Below the pieces are notes generated by a model. That model had not been told where the DNA came from and did no database searches. It saw nothing but the letters and a program-made list of their open reading frames with translations. Both the position numbers and the translations under genes were made by a program. From DATGZX01 sp035296965 (lineage in GTDB: Bacteria > Planctomycetota > Planctomycetia > Gemmatales > Gemmataceae), in contig DATGZX010000045.1 in the NCBI GenBank assembly GCA_035296965.1, positions 1 through 5,303 on the forward strand: a stretch of DNA of 5,303 nucleotides, read 5' to 3'. Of this stretch, positions 1 to 3,874 are shown piece by piece. Position 1 is the stretch's first letter, and each line of letters opens with the position of its first letter.

Positions 1-84
1 GGCCCGAATGTCAGCGGCCTGAGCTTCAACAAGCCGTTGCAGACGCTGGCACTGTGGACACGACTTCCGTGCGTGCTTGCTCAT
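1..84 (-). CDS. IS66-like transposase, N-terminal fragment (runs off left edge)
   Basis: Read on the minus strand from the ATG at 84, this is 28 open codons reaching the window edge in frame. The protein starts MSKHARKSCPQCQRLQRLVE and continues with an Ala/Gln-rich stretch. A CxxC pair (Cys9, Cys12) followed by a Gln/Leu/Glu segment likely to form a coiled coil is how many IS66-type transposases (TnpC) begin: a small zinc-binding knuckle, then a leucine-zipper-like helix. The DDE catalytic domain would lie outside the window, so the family call rests only on this short N-terminus. There is no strong Shine-Dalgarno before the ATG. A 9-bp inverted repeat (84-114) overlaps the start and may affect expression. 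Alternative: any small CxxC coiled-coil protein. Confidence 0.5.
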   Translation of the reverse strand, partial: MSKHARKSCPQCQRLQRLVEAQAADIRA

Positions 85-114
85 ACAGCTGCATAATAGG
101 AATTAGCAGCTGTA
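84..114. repeat. 9-bp inverted repeat at the transposase start
   Basis: TACAGCTGC (84-92) and GCAGCTGTA (106-114) are perfect reverse complements separated by 13 AT-rich bases. The repeat sits directly at the start codon of the IS66-like gene. It could be an operator or an RNA hairpin covering the translation start, or part of the element's end. It is not followed by a T-tract, so it is not an obvious terminator. Confidence 0.5.
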
Positions 115-123
115 ACGTGAATA

Positions 124-189
124 CTATCGTGAACGGGAACCCCTCGGATCAACCGAAATTCGCTCCAACATCTGATCGCGTCGAGTCAT
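124..189 (-). pseudogene. DUF433 antitoxin-like gene, 5' remnant, interrupted
   Basis: Read on the minus strand from the ATG at 189, the product is MTRRDQMLERISVDP followed by RGSRSR and a stop at 124. A strong Shine-Dalgarno (GGAGG, complement of 195-199) stands 5 nt before the ATG. The first 15 residues match the usual opening of DUF433 proteins, which start with a short Arg/Glu-rich helix and an 'RIxVDP' strand, then continue with a CxGKPxIxGTRI-type motif. That continuation is absent: from about 142 downward the sequence is unrelated and runs into the upstream region of the IS66-like transposase. The gene therefore looks broken by insertion or recombination. It has no connection to the intact DUF433 gene at 576 other than family. 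The assignment rests on a short stretch. Confidence 0.45.
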
Positions 190-216
190 AGTGACCTCCC
201 TTTGGGCTACTCAAAC

Positions 217-222
217 ATTTTA
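217..222 (-). promoter_or_regulatory. possible -10 box for the broken DUF433 gene
   Basis: The minus strand reads TAAAAT here, preceded by ATGG (an extended -10-like context). It lies 28 nt upstream of the ATG at 189, with a good Shine-Dalgarno between. No convincing -35 is seen at 17 bp. Confidence 0.25.
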
Positions 223-242
223 CCATATTGCTTTTCGCAAAA

Positions 243-278
243 GGGCCGGGCCGCGGGTCGCCGCCCGTGGCTCCCAAA
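243..278 (-). ncRNA. putative group II intron domain VI
   Basis: Immediately after the domain V match on the minus strand, a GC-rich segment folds into one hairpin: CGGG/CCCG closing a CGGCGA loop, then CC/GG past an A-C mismatch, then further G-C pairs around an unpaired A. The position right behind domain V and the single-hairpin form fit domain VI with its branch-point A. The exact A and the 3' splice site cannot be fixed. The broken DUF433 gene starts about 55 nt downstream, so the intron seems to have sat just upstream of it. Confidence 0.35.
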
Positions 279-311
279 GATCCGTACGTGCGCAATGAAC
301 GCACACGACTC
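279..311 (-). ncRNA. group II intron domain V remnant
   Basis: On the minus strand these 33 nt run from GAGTCGTGTGCG to GCGCACGTACGGATC. They fold as group II intron domain V does: a 7-nt lower arm GAGTCGT against ACGGATC, a 2-nt GT bulge on the 3' side, an upper helix GTGCG/CGCAC and a small terminal loop. The 3' half, CGCACGTACGG, is the usual conserved form. The catalytic triad at positions 2-4, normally AGC or CGC, reads AGT here, and the loop (TTCATTG) is not a GNRA tetraloop, so the copy may be decayed. No reverse transcriptase or 5' intron domains are present upstream on this strand (312-575). It appears to be a 3'-end fragment. Confidence 0.55.
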
Positions 312-350
312 GTCAGGCCAGGGTTTGACTTGCTCAACGGTACGCCGAGT

Positions 351-378
351 GAAAATAAAAGGGGACGCATCTATTTTC
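351..378. repeat. REP-like palindrome with 14-nt loop
   Basis: GAAAATA (351-357) and TATTTTC (372-378) are perfect reverse complements around AAAGGGGACGCATC. The AT-rich arms and GGGGACG loop stand out from the GC-rich surroundings. The form recalls short palindromes spread by single-strand transposases (IS200/RAYT type), but no such gene is in the window. Confidence 0.35.
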
Positions 379-505
379 TCGCCAATTGGCGCGGAGTCCG
401 TTCACCTGGCCTCTCCATTAGCCCCAGCCAGGCCCAGCTTGTCCGTCGTCGCAAGGCGTTCGGCTCTCGCCTCCTCGGTGATCGTCTCGACCCAGCCGGT
501 TTCTC

Positions 506-534
506 TTTAGTCCCCGGCCGATTGAGCGTAGAAT
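506..534 (+). promoter_or_regulatory. possible promoter of the DUF433/DUF5615 unit
   Basis: TAGAAT (529-534) is one base from the -10 consensus and lies 41 nt before the ATG at 576. TTTAGT (506-511) is a poor -35 at 17-bp spacing. It would serve a sigma70-type polymerase. The call is tentative. Confidence 0.25.
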
Positions 535-575
535 GCAGGCGAAGGGTTGGGCCGATCATTTCAGAGGATCGTATC

Positions 576-923
576 ATGCAGCCCATTGTAATCATTGATC
601 GAGGGCGTGGCCCGGAACTGGCGCACATCCGCATCACTGTCTTCGATCTTCTTCCTTATGTTCGGGCCGGCTGGCATCCGACATCCATGGCTGCGCTCTT
701 CGATCTTTCGATGGCCGAGATAGATGCCCTGCTGCAATACCTCCGGGACCACGAAAGTGAAGTGCTAATGGAGGACGAGAAGATCGCCGAGCGAATCGCG
801 CGCGGCAACCCGCCGGAAGTCGAGGCCAAACGGCGTATTTCCCGCGAAAGACTTCAGGCTTTGAGAGAGCGGCTACAGCGGAATGGCGGTCTGGAGGATC
901 CGCATGCAGGGGCTTCTGGCTGA
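576..923 (+). CDS. DUF433 family protein, putative antitoxin
   Basis: A 115-aa protein starting MQPIVIIDRGRGPELAHIRI. The ATG at 576 is chosen because AGAGG (564-568) lies 7 nt upstream and because the conserved domain begins right there. Residues about 5-63 follow the DUF433 pattern: a strand, then 'RGPELAHIRITVFDLLPYV' (a variant of the family's 'GTRIxVxDI' core), then 'GWHPTSMAALFDLSMAEIDALLQYL', a helix-turn-helix-like segment, and 'DHESEV'. Residues about 64-105 are a charged Arg/Glu-rich helix, a likely partner-binding tail. In characterised relatives such proteins pair with PIN-like toxins and are thought to bind DNA and repress their own operon. The stop codon lies inside the next gene (20-nt overlap), so translation is probably coupled. 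The Gly-Thr of the usual GTRI motif is replaced by Ala-His. The antitoxin role is inferred from family and gene order. Confidence 0.8.
   Translation: MQPIVIIDRGRGPELAHIRITVFDLLPYVRAGWHPTSMAALFDLSMAEIDALLQYLRDHESEVLMEDEKIAERIARGNPPEVEAKRRISRERLQALRERLQRNGGLEDPHAGASG
893..897 (+). promoter_or_regulatory. ribosome binding site deciding the start of the DUF5615-like gene
   Basis: GGAGG sits 6 nt before the ATG at 904, inside the end of the DUF433 coding region. This favours 904 over the ATG at 883, which has no such site and would add seven non-conserved residues. Confidence 0.75.
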
Positions 924-1311
924 CATTAATATTCAGGGGCATCTCCGCGCTCTGACTGGCGTGCTCGAAGGACCTTCGTGGCGGGAGATATGGCATAGCC
1001 TGAATCTGCCGTTCATGCTTTTTCGAGATTTGTCACTGCCGCTCAACGCCCCCGATGCCCTCATTTGGCGCACCTGCCAGGCTCATCAACTGATTCTTCT
1101 GACCGGCAATCGCAACGCCGACGGCGCGGACTCCCTGGAGGCAACCCTCCGCACCCACAACACGAGCGCGTCGCTACCTGTCTTCACAATCGCGGACACC
1201 GAGCAGCTTCTGCGGAGTCGCGACTATGCCGACCGGGTCGTGGGACAAATGCTGGAATACCTCCTGGACATCGAACAATACCGTGGGACGGGCCGGCTTT
1301 TCCTGCCGTGA
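904..1311 (+). CDS. DUF5615/PIN-like protein, putative toxin of the pair
   Basis: A 135-aa protein starting MQGLLADINIQGHLRALTGV. It has the features of the DUF5615-like/Mut7-C PIN-like group usually found next to DUF433: an N-terminal 'LLADINIQGH' with acidic Asp7; a central 'DLSLPLNAPDALIWRTCQ' (about 42-59); 'LILLTGNRNADGADSLEATL' (about 63-82), with Thr67, Asn69, Arg70, Asn71, Asp73 and Asp76 at the expected active-site strand; and a C-terminal 'DYADRVVGQMLEYLLDI' helix (about 108-123). PIN-fold toxins are metal-dependent ribonucleases, and this subgroup is assumed to act likewise. That is inference. The gene overlaps the DUF433 gene by 20 nt. A CTGCC/GGCAG hairpin with a GTGA loop (1303-1316) spans the stop codon. 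The gene appears intact. Confidence 0.78.
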   Translation: MQGLLADINIQGHLRALTGVLEGPSWREIWHSLNLPFMLFRDLSLPLNAPDALIWRTCQAHQLILLTGNRNADGADSLEATLRTHNTSASLPVFTIADTEQLLRSRDYADRVVGQMLEYLLDIEQYRGTGRLFLP

Positions 1312-1316
1312 GGCAG
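1303..1316 (+). other. small hairpin over the stop codon
   Basis: CTGCC (1303-1307) and GGCAG (1312-1316) pair around GTGA, a GNRA-type tetraloop that contains the TGA stop. No T-tract follows, so it is not a standard intrinsic terminator. It could stabilise the mRNA 3' end. Confidence 0.3.
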
Positions 1317-1521
1317 ATGCAACGGACGAACTGCATGTCCGGGCAGGGCGCGCGTGAAAACCCAGGAAAATGAACCAAATCTGCGAATCCGCGGAGGCGT
1401 GGGCCAGACCCAGATCAGAGAAGTGAACATACTGCAGATGCAAGGATCCCAGAAGATTCTGCAGGGCTCTGCCCGCATGTGCGTCACCAGCAAACGGGCG
1501 AGGGGGAGTGGGGAGAAATGG
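1312..1521. other. intergenic stretch between converging genes
   Basis: 210 bp between the stop of the DUF5615-like gene and the stop of the zinc-ribbon gene on the other strand. I see no coding frame and no terminator with a T-tract. Two CTGCAG sites at about 1434 and 1460 are the only repeated words noticed. Confidence 0.4.
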
Positions 1522-1842
1522 CTAGCCGGCTCGCCTGGATGCGCGCAGAGGGCGCGAATCGGCCGGCATACGCCTCTCGCCGATTCTTTCTAGATAGCTG
1601 GCGTGGTCGGGGTCGGAACCTTGAACATTCTGCGGCATGGCTGGCAGCGTCCAGCGCTCGCCGCAGCGCGGGCACATGCCGCCTCGACCGGCCTTGGCTG
1701 CCAGATAGCGCACCTTCTGGTTGCAGCGCGGGCAGCGGAAGACGTAGAAGCGGCCGCGCTGGCGCGTCTGCGGCCGCCGCCAGATGTAGACACCCGTAGC
1801 GCCAACGATGAGAACAAGCAGAATAAGAATAGTTGTAAACAT
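1522..1842 (-). CDS. single-TM zinc-ribbon protein
   Basis: A 106-aa minus-strand protein. GGAGG (complement of 1849-1853) stands 6 nt before the ATG at 1842, which fixes the start. Residues 4-21 (TILILLVLIVGATGVYIW) form one hydrophobic membrane segment. A basic stretch (RRPQTRQRGR) follows, favouring a cytoplasmic C-terminus. Residues 37-60 hold two CPRC knuckles (Cys37/Cys40 and Cys57/Cys60) with 'YLAAKAGRGG' between, a compact zinc ribbon. The remainder (about 65-106) is polar, ends Arg/Ala-rich and shows no domain. Small proteins with 'FRCPRC...RYPAxKAGxxxxCPRC' ribbons recur in planctomycetes, usually of unknown role. Zinc binding is inferred from the four cysteines. No operon partner: both neighbours point towards it or are absent. 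Confidence 0.7.
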   Translation of the reverse strand: MFTTILILLVLIVGATGVYIWRRPQTRQRGRFYVFRCPRCNQKVRYLAAKAGRGGMCPRCGERWTLPAMPQNVQGSDPDHASYLERIGERRMPADSRPLRASRRAG

Positions 1843-1946
1843 CTTTGGCCTCCGTCATCTTCTGTAATCGTCCGTGTAGCCAGCTTGATGATGCAACTTT
1901 AGCACCAAGGCGATGAGAGACCGATGAAGCCCAAATGAGAAAAAAA

Positions 1947-1958
1947 TGAGCCGGCTGT
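1947..1958. repeat. 12-mer TGAGCCGGCTGT, copy 1
   Basis: Exact match to 2077-2088, 130 bp away in the same orientation. Its core AGCCGGCT is a perfect 8-bp palindrome, as a dimeric regulator's site would be. The core occurs a third time at 1524-1531, at the stop codon of the zinc-ribbon gene. Confidence 0.4.
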
Positions 1959-2033
1959 CGATGCTTGACTTCCTGAATGGAATAATCTGCACGATCCGGA
2001 CATTAGGGCTCGCAGGAGAATGGTTTGCGCTTC

Positions 2034-2048
2034 CGGGCCGCCGGCCCG
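2034..2048. repeat. GC-only hairpin
   Basis: CGGGCC (2034-2039) pairs perfectly with GGCCCG (2043-2048) around GCC. All bases are G or C. No T-tract follows. Confidence 0.4.
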
Positions 2049-2076
2049 CGCGGATGGAACGCCCGAATAACGCCTG

Positions 2077-2088
2077 TGAGCCGGCTGT
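2077..2088. repeat. 12-mer TGAGCCGGCTGT, copy 2
   Basis: Second exact copy of the 12-mer, again containing the palindrome AGCCGGCT. Flanking bases differ from copy 1, so the repeat is short and sharply bounded. Confidence 0.4.
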
Positions 2089-2345
2089 GATTTTGGATCG
2101 GCGGCATCTCGTTATTCATGAAATTCCCGTCTGGCGGCAGGCAAGTATTACAAGACAAAGACACATTCCGTTACAAAACTCGTGCGGTTGAGCGCTTCGC
2201 CAGTCAAGTACGGACGCTGCGCAACTTGCCATCGCAGCGGGCGTTTCGTTTCCCGGCGACGTTCAAGGGCGGTCGCGGCACAGCGATTGCACCTGGATCA
2301 CCTGCCAACCTGACGAACCACCACCGAACAGGATGTCCTTGACAG

Positions 2346-2385
2346 CGTGGCTTTCGCGAAGCCCTCCTTCGCGATCGAAGCCACG
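2346..2385. repeat. long hairpin upstream of the lipoprotein gene
   Basis: CGTGGCTTTCGCGAAG (2346-2361) pairs over all 16 bases with 2367-2374 (CTTCGCGA) plus 2378-2385 (AAGCCACG). A 3-nt TCG bulge (2375-2377) interrupts the right arm, and the loop is CCCTC. It ends 14 nt before the Shine-Dalgarno of the 55-aa lipoprotein gene, so in mRNA it would form a stable 5' structure. It may act as a regulatory leader, or be a mobile palindrome that landed here. TTGACA just before it (2339-2344) has no matching -10. Confidence 0.6.
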
Positions 2386-2412
2386 GCCGCCAGCGTGGCA
2401 GGAGTTGTTTCC

Positions 2413-2580
2413 ATGCGTTCGCGCCGATTCGCTTTTGCATTGCTCCTGGCCTTTACCACTTTTACCCCCGGCTGCATCTGGTGGCGACCATGCGGCCACC
2501 ACTGCTGCTACTTCAGCCCCGAGGCGGCTGGTCAACAGATCGCAAGTCCTGGTGCGCTGGCTTCCGCTGCGCCGCACTAG
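2413..2580 (+). CDS. small Cys-rich lipoprotein (55 aa)
   Basis: The ATG at 2413 has AGGAG (2400-2404) 8 nt upstream. The protein opens MRSRRFAFALLLAFTTFTPG and then Cys21: a basic n-region (Arg2, Arg4, Arg5), a hydrophobic core and a lipobox-like TPGC, so a type II signal peptide is likely, although Pro at -2 is unusual. Mature residues 'CIWWRPCGHHCCYF' carry four cysteines, two tryptophans and two adjacent histidines. The tail is a plain Ala/Ser/Gly stretch. It would be a tiny envelope-anchored peptide, possibly metal- or haem-binding. That is speculation. An in-frame ATG at 2347 lies inside the hairpin and lacks a ribosome site. No function is recognised. The gene is preceded by a 40-nt hairpin and followed by a long inverted repeat. 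Confidence 0.5.
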   Translation: MRSRRFAFALLLAFTTFTPGCIWWRPCGHHCCYFSPEAAGQQIASPGALASAAPH

Positions 2581-2604
2581 GTTGCTTGATGCTGTAACTC
2601 ATAG

Positions 2605-2620
2605 CGGCTGAGCCAAGCCG
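2605..2620 (+). other. weak hairpin after the lipoprotein gene
   Basis: CGGCT (2605-2609) and AGCCG (2616-2620) pair around GAGCCA, 25 nt beyond the stop. No T-tract follows, so a terminator role is doubtful. Confidence 0.25.
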
Positions 2621-2639
2621 ATGGGAACGGCCGAGGCGA

Positions 2640-2779
2640 GAGTAAGATGAAGAGTACGATCAGGAAGAAGAGTAGCAGCAAGATTAAGATGAAGATTAAG
2701 AGATACAATTACGACGGTCTACATCATGCTCTTACTCCTGCTCCAAATCCTCTTCCTAATCTTCCTCTTCATCTTTCTC
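2640..2779. repeat. hexamer-phased imperfect inverted repeat (about 60-bp arms)
   Basis: The left arm (2640-2699) reads as ten consecutive hexamers, nine starting GA and mostly following GANNAN: GAGTAA, GATGAA, GAGTAC, GATCAG, GAAGAA, GAGTAG, CAGCAA, GATTAA, GATGAA, GATTAA. The right arm (2720-2779) reads as pyrimidine hexamers TCNNNN in the same continuous 6-nt phase. Folding 2640-2687 against 2732-2779 gives about 38 of 48 pairs by my count, in register without gaps. The inner part pairs less well and the loop is about 20 nt around 2700-2719. It fills the space between two converging genes and ends 15 bp from the DinB-like stop codon. A bidirectional terminator or mRNA 3' stabiliser would fit. 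Nothing suggests protein coding. Confidence 0.75.
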
Positions 2780-2793
2780 TTCATTTCCCATGA

Positions 2794-3321
2794 CTAAGGC
2801 GCAGCCCCCTGCTCCGGCGTGGTGGGCGCCCAGGCCAGCCGGTAGGTCGAGCCTAATTGCAAGCGCGTCACGTAGACGATTTCCTGGGTGTGGCCGTTGA
2901 AATGGCTGACGCTGTCGAAGATGGCGGACAGGACCGTTTCGTCGAAGCCCTGGATACGGCGCGGCTGCAGAAGCTGCTCGTCGGTGACGCCCGCCAACAG
3001 CGCGTCGGCTTCCTGGACCACGGCGTCGAGCCGTTGGATCAGGTCGGCCTTTGGGATCAGGGAACGCTCGGCGAATTCCCTGGGCCGATTGCGGCTATCC
3101 GTTTTGCCGCTGATGCCGCAGACGATCCATTGCCGGACGTTGCCGCACAGGTGCAGGAGAATGTTGCCGATGCTGTTCATCGACTCGTGCGGCCGCCACC
3201 ACACCTGGTTGTCGTTGAGTTGTCCGAGGCAGTGCCTGATTCTTTCATGACAGGAGGCGAGGCGGCGCCGCCCTTCCGCTGCGTAAGCACGCCCGATCGT
3301 GATCTTTGCCGTTTCTTGCAT
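2794..3321 (-). CDS. DinB-like (DUF1572/DinB_2-type) four-helix protein
   Basis: A 175-aa minus-strand protein starting MQETAKITIGRAYAAEGRRR. The ATG at 3321 is preceded by GGAGG (complement of 3329-3333) at 7 nt. An upstream in-frame ATG at 3429 has no such site and would add unrelated residues. The sequence follows the DinB/YfiT-like bundle: helix 1 about 10-35 with 'LASCHERIRHCLGQL'; 'WWRPHESMNSIGNILLHLCGNVRQWI' (41-66), in which His57 is the first metal ligand position; 'RSLIPKADLIQRLDAVVQEADALL' (86-109); and 'AIFDSVSHFNGHTQEIVYVTRLQL' (133-156), with His140 and His144 as the remaining ligand positions. The length matches the family. Relatives include metal-dependent thiol transferases such as bacillithiol transferases, but the substrate here is unknown. 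The gene stands alone. Its 3' end abuts the hexamer-phased hairpin. Confidence 0.8.
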   Translation of the reverse strand: MQETAKITIGRAYAAEGRRRLASCHERIRHCLGQLNDNQVWWRPHESMNSIGNILLHLCGNVRQWIVCGISGKTDSRNRPREFAERSLIPKADLIQRLDAVVQEADALLAGVTDEQLLQPRRIQGFDETVLSAIFDSVSHFNGHTQEIVYVTRLQLGSTYRLAWAPTTPEQGAAP

Positions 3322-3328
3322 CGAATAC

Positions 3329-3333
3329 CCTCC
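3329..3333 (-). promoter_or_regulatory. ribosome binding site fixing the DinB-like start
   Basis: GGAGG on the minus strand, 7 nt before the ATG at 3321. It excludes the 36-residue longer reading from 3429. Confidence 0.75.
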
Positions 3334-3367
3334 AGAAAATCCTTCCGCCTTGCAGAGAATGCGTTGC

Positions 3368-3538
3368 TCAGCACAGGCGCACGCTCGTCGCTCCCACGTT
3401 GGCGATTCCGCTGGGGCTGTTCCCTTCAAACTGCTTGGACACTCCTAGCCGTAACCGGTTCGCGCTGACCCGGCCGCTGTCGCGGTTCATCAACTGGTAG
3501 CAGTAGTCGACCATCGAAGCGCCCGCAGTTCGGGGCAT
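3368..3538 (-). CDS. possible small hypothetical protein (56 aa)
   Basis: A minus-strand frame from the ATG at 3538 to a TGA at 3368. The middle (MVDYCYQLMNRDSGRVSANR) uses mostly G/C-ending codons, as the clear genes do, which is the main reason to list it. A second ATG at 3514 would give 48 aa. Neither start has a convincing Shine-Dalgarno, no domain is recognised, and the frame stays open upstream past 3538, so it could be the tail of a decayed gene. It ends 46 nt before the DinB-like start on the same strand and could share its transcript. Confidence 0.25.
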   Translation of the reverse strand: MPRTAGASMVDYCYQLMNRDSGRVSANRLRLGVSKQFEGNSPSGIANVGATSVRLC

Positions 3539-3749
3539 GGTGCGATTTTCAACAGCGGAGGCTTGAAGGACAAGCAGATTTATCCTGGAAGTAAAGAGAT
3601 CCGTCGGCCCATGAGCTTATCAAAGTCCACATCACCTAAAATGCACCAGACTCCACAAGGCAGATTTCCAGCGAGGTATTTATCACTAGAACCTCTGTGG
3701 ACGATGTGCTGTGTGTCCTCGCGCCGATGGCGCGTCGATGGCACTCACC

Positions 3750-3762
3750 AAATGACCGTGCG
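3750..3762 (+). repeat. 13-mer AAATGACCGTGCG, copy 1
   Basis: Exact match to 5096-5108 at the left end of the IS110-like element. The following 11 bases match in only 6 positions. It abuts the cloverleaf repeat. Confidence 0.35.
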
Positions 3763-3763
3763 G

Positions 3764-3835
3764 GATTCGGCAGTAGGTCGGGTTTCCAACCAGACCGGAC
3801 AGATTGGGAAATCTGTCCTACGCCGCTGCCGAATC
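3764..3835. repeat. 72-bp palindromic element folding as a three-way junction
   Basis: The outer stem GATTCGGCAG (3764-3773) pairs perfectly with CTGCCGAATC (3826-3835). Inside, TA (3774-3775) can pair with TA (3819-3820), leaving CGCCG (3821-3825) bulged. Two abutting hairpins follow: 3776-3796 (GGTC and GGTT against AACC and GACC, one G-A mismatch, loop TCC) and 3797-3818 (GGACAGATT against AATCTGTCC, 9 bp, loop GGGA). The element ends 39 nt before the glycosyltransferase start, so it may lie in its 5' leader. The shape is that of a REP/MITE-type repeat. No second copy is in the window. Confidence 0.65.
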
Positions 3836-3874
3836 AAGCGCGGTGATATAGATCGATGCCCACATAGAACACCC

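Larger units (their letters stand above)
312..575. other. gene-free stretch upstream of the DUF433/DUF5615 pair
   Basis: No open frame here has a Shine-Dalgarno or recognisable protein. The frame of the downstream DUF433 gene stays open back to 228, but that extension crosses the intron remnant and the palindrome and is low-complexity Arg/Pro-rich, so it is not taken as coding. Apart from the palindrome at 351-378 and a possible promoter near 506-534, I see nothing. Confidence 0.5.
1843..2412. other. gene-free stretch of about 570 bp
   Basis: Short open frames exist on both strands, but none has a Shine-Dalgarno together with a recognisable protein. The stretch holds the repeated 12-mer TGAGCCGGCTGT (1947 and 2077), a GC-rich hairpin (2034-2048) and the long hairpin at 2346-2385. 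Low-GC patches around 1930-1947 and 2145-2180 suggest patchwork origin or decayed sequence. Confidence 0.45.
3539..3874. other. spacer upstream of the glycosyltransferase gene
   Basis: The glycosyltransferase frame stays open back to 3563, but this stretch encodes no GT2-like sequence and contains a palindromic repeat, so I treat it as non-coding. Besides that repeat (3764-3835) and the 13-mer at 3750-3762, nothing is recognised. Confidence 0.5.

Noticed and set aside
228..575. Long in-frame extension of the DUF433 gene upstream of 576
   Set aside because: It crosses the intron remnant and a palindrome, has Arg/Pro-rich low-complexity sequence and no ribosome site; the conserved domain and AGAGG support 576.
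883..903. Earlier ATG for the DUF5615-like gene
   Set aside because: GGAGG at 893-897 lies downstream of it and is well placed for 904, where the family's sequence begins.
2295..2303. GGATCACCT, resembling the 3' end of 16S rRNA
   Set aside because: The match is nine bases only; the sequence before and after is not rRNA.
2339..2344. Perfect TTGACA as a -35 box for the lipoprotein gene
   Set aside because: No -10-like sequence lies 16-18 bp downstream; that place is inside the GC-rich hairpin.
2640..2779. CRISPR array
   Set aside because: The 6-nt units are degenerate and contiguous, without spacers.
2640..2790. Reading the hexamer stretch as a Lys/Glu-rich coding repeat
   Set aside because: No start codon with a ribosome site, a stop soon follows in frame, and the pattern inverts strand in the middle, which fits a hairpin and not a protein repeat.
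2857..3468. 203-aa plus-strand frame opposite the DinB-like gene
   Set aside because: It is the antisense shadow of a clear DinB-like protein with its own ribosome site.
3563..3874. 104-residue N-terminal extension of the glycosyltransferase
   Set aside because: It contains the cloverleaf repeat and no GT2 sequence; the fold starts at the ATG at 3875.
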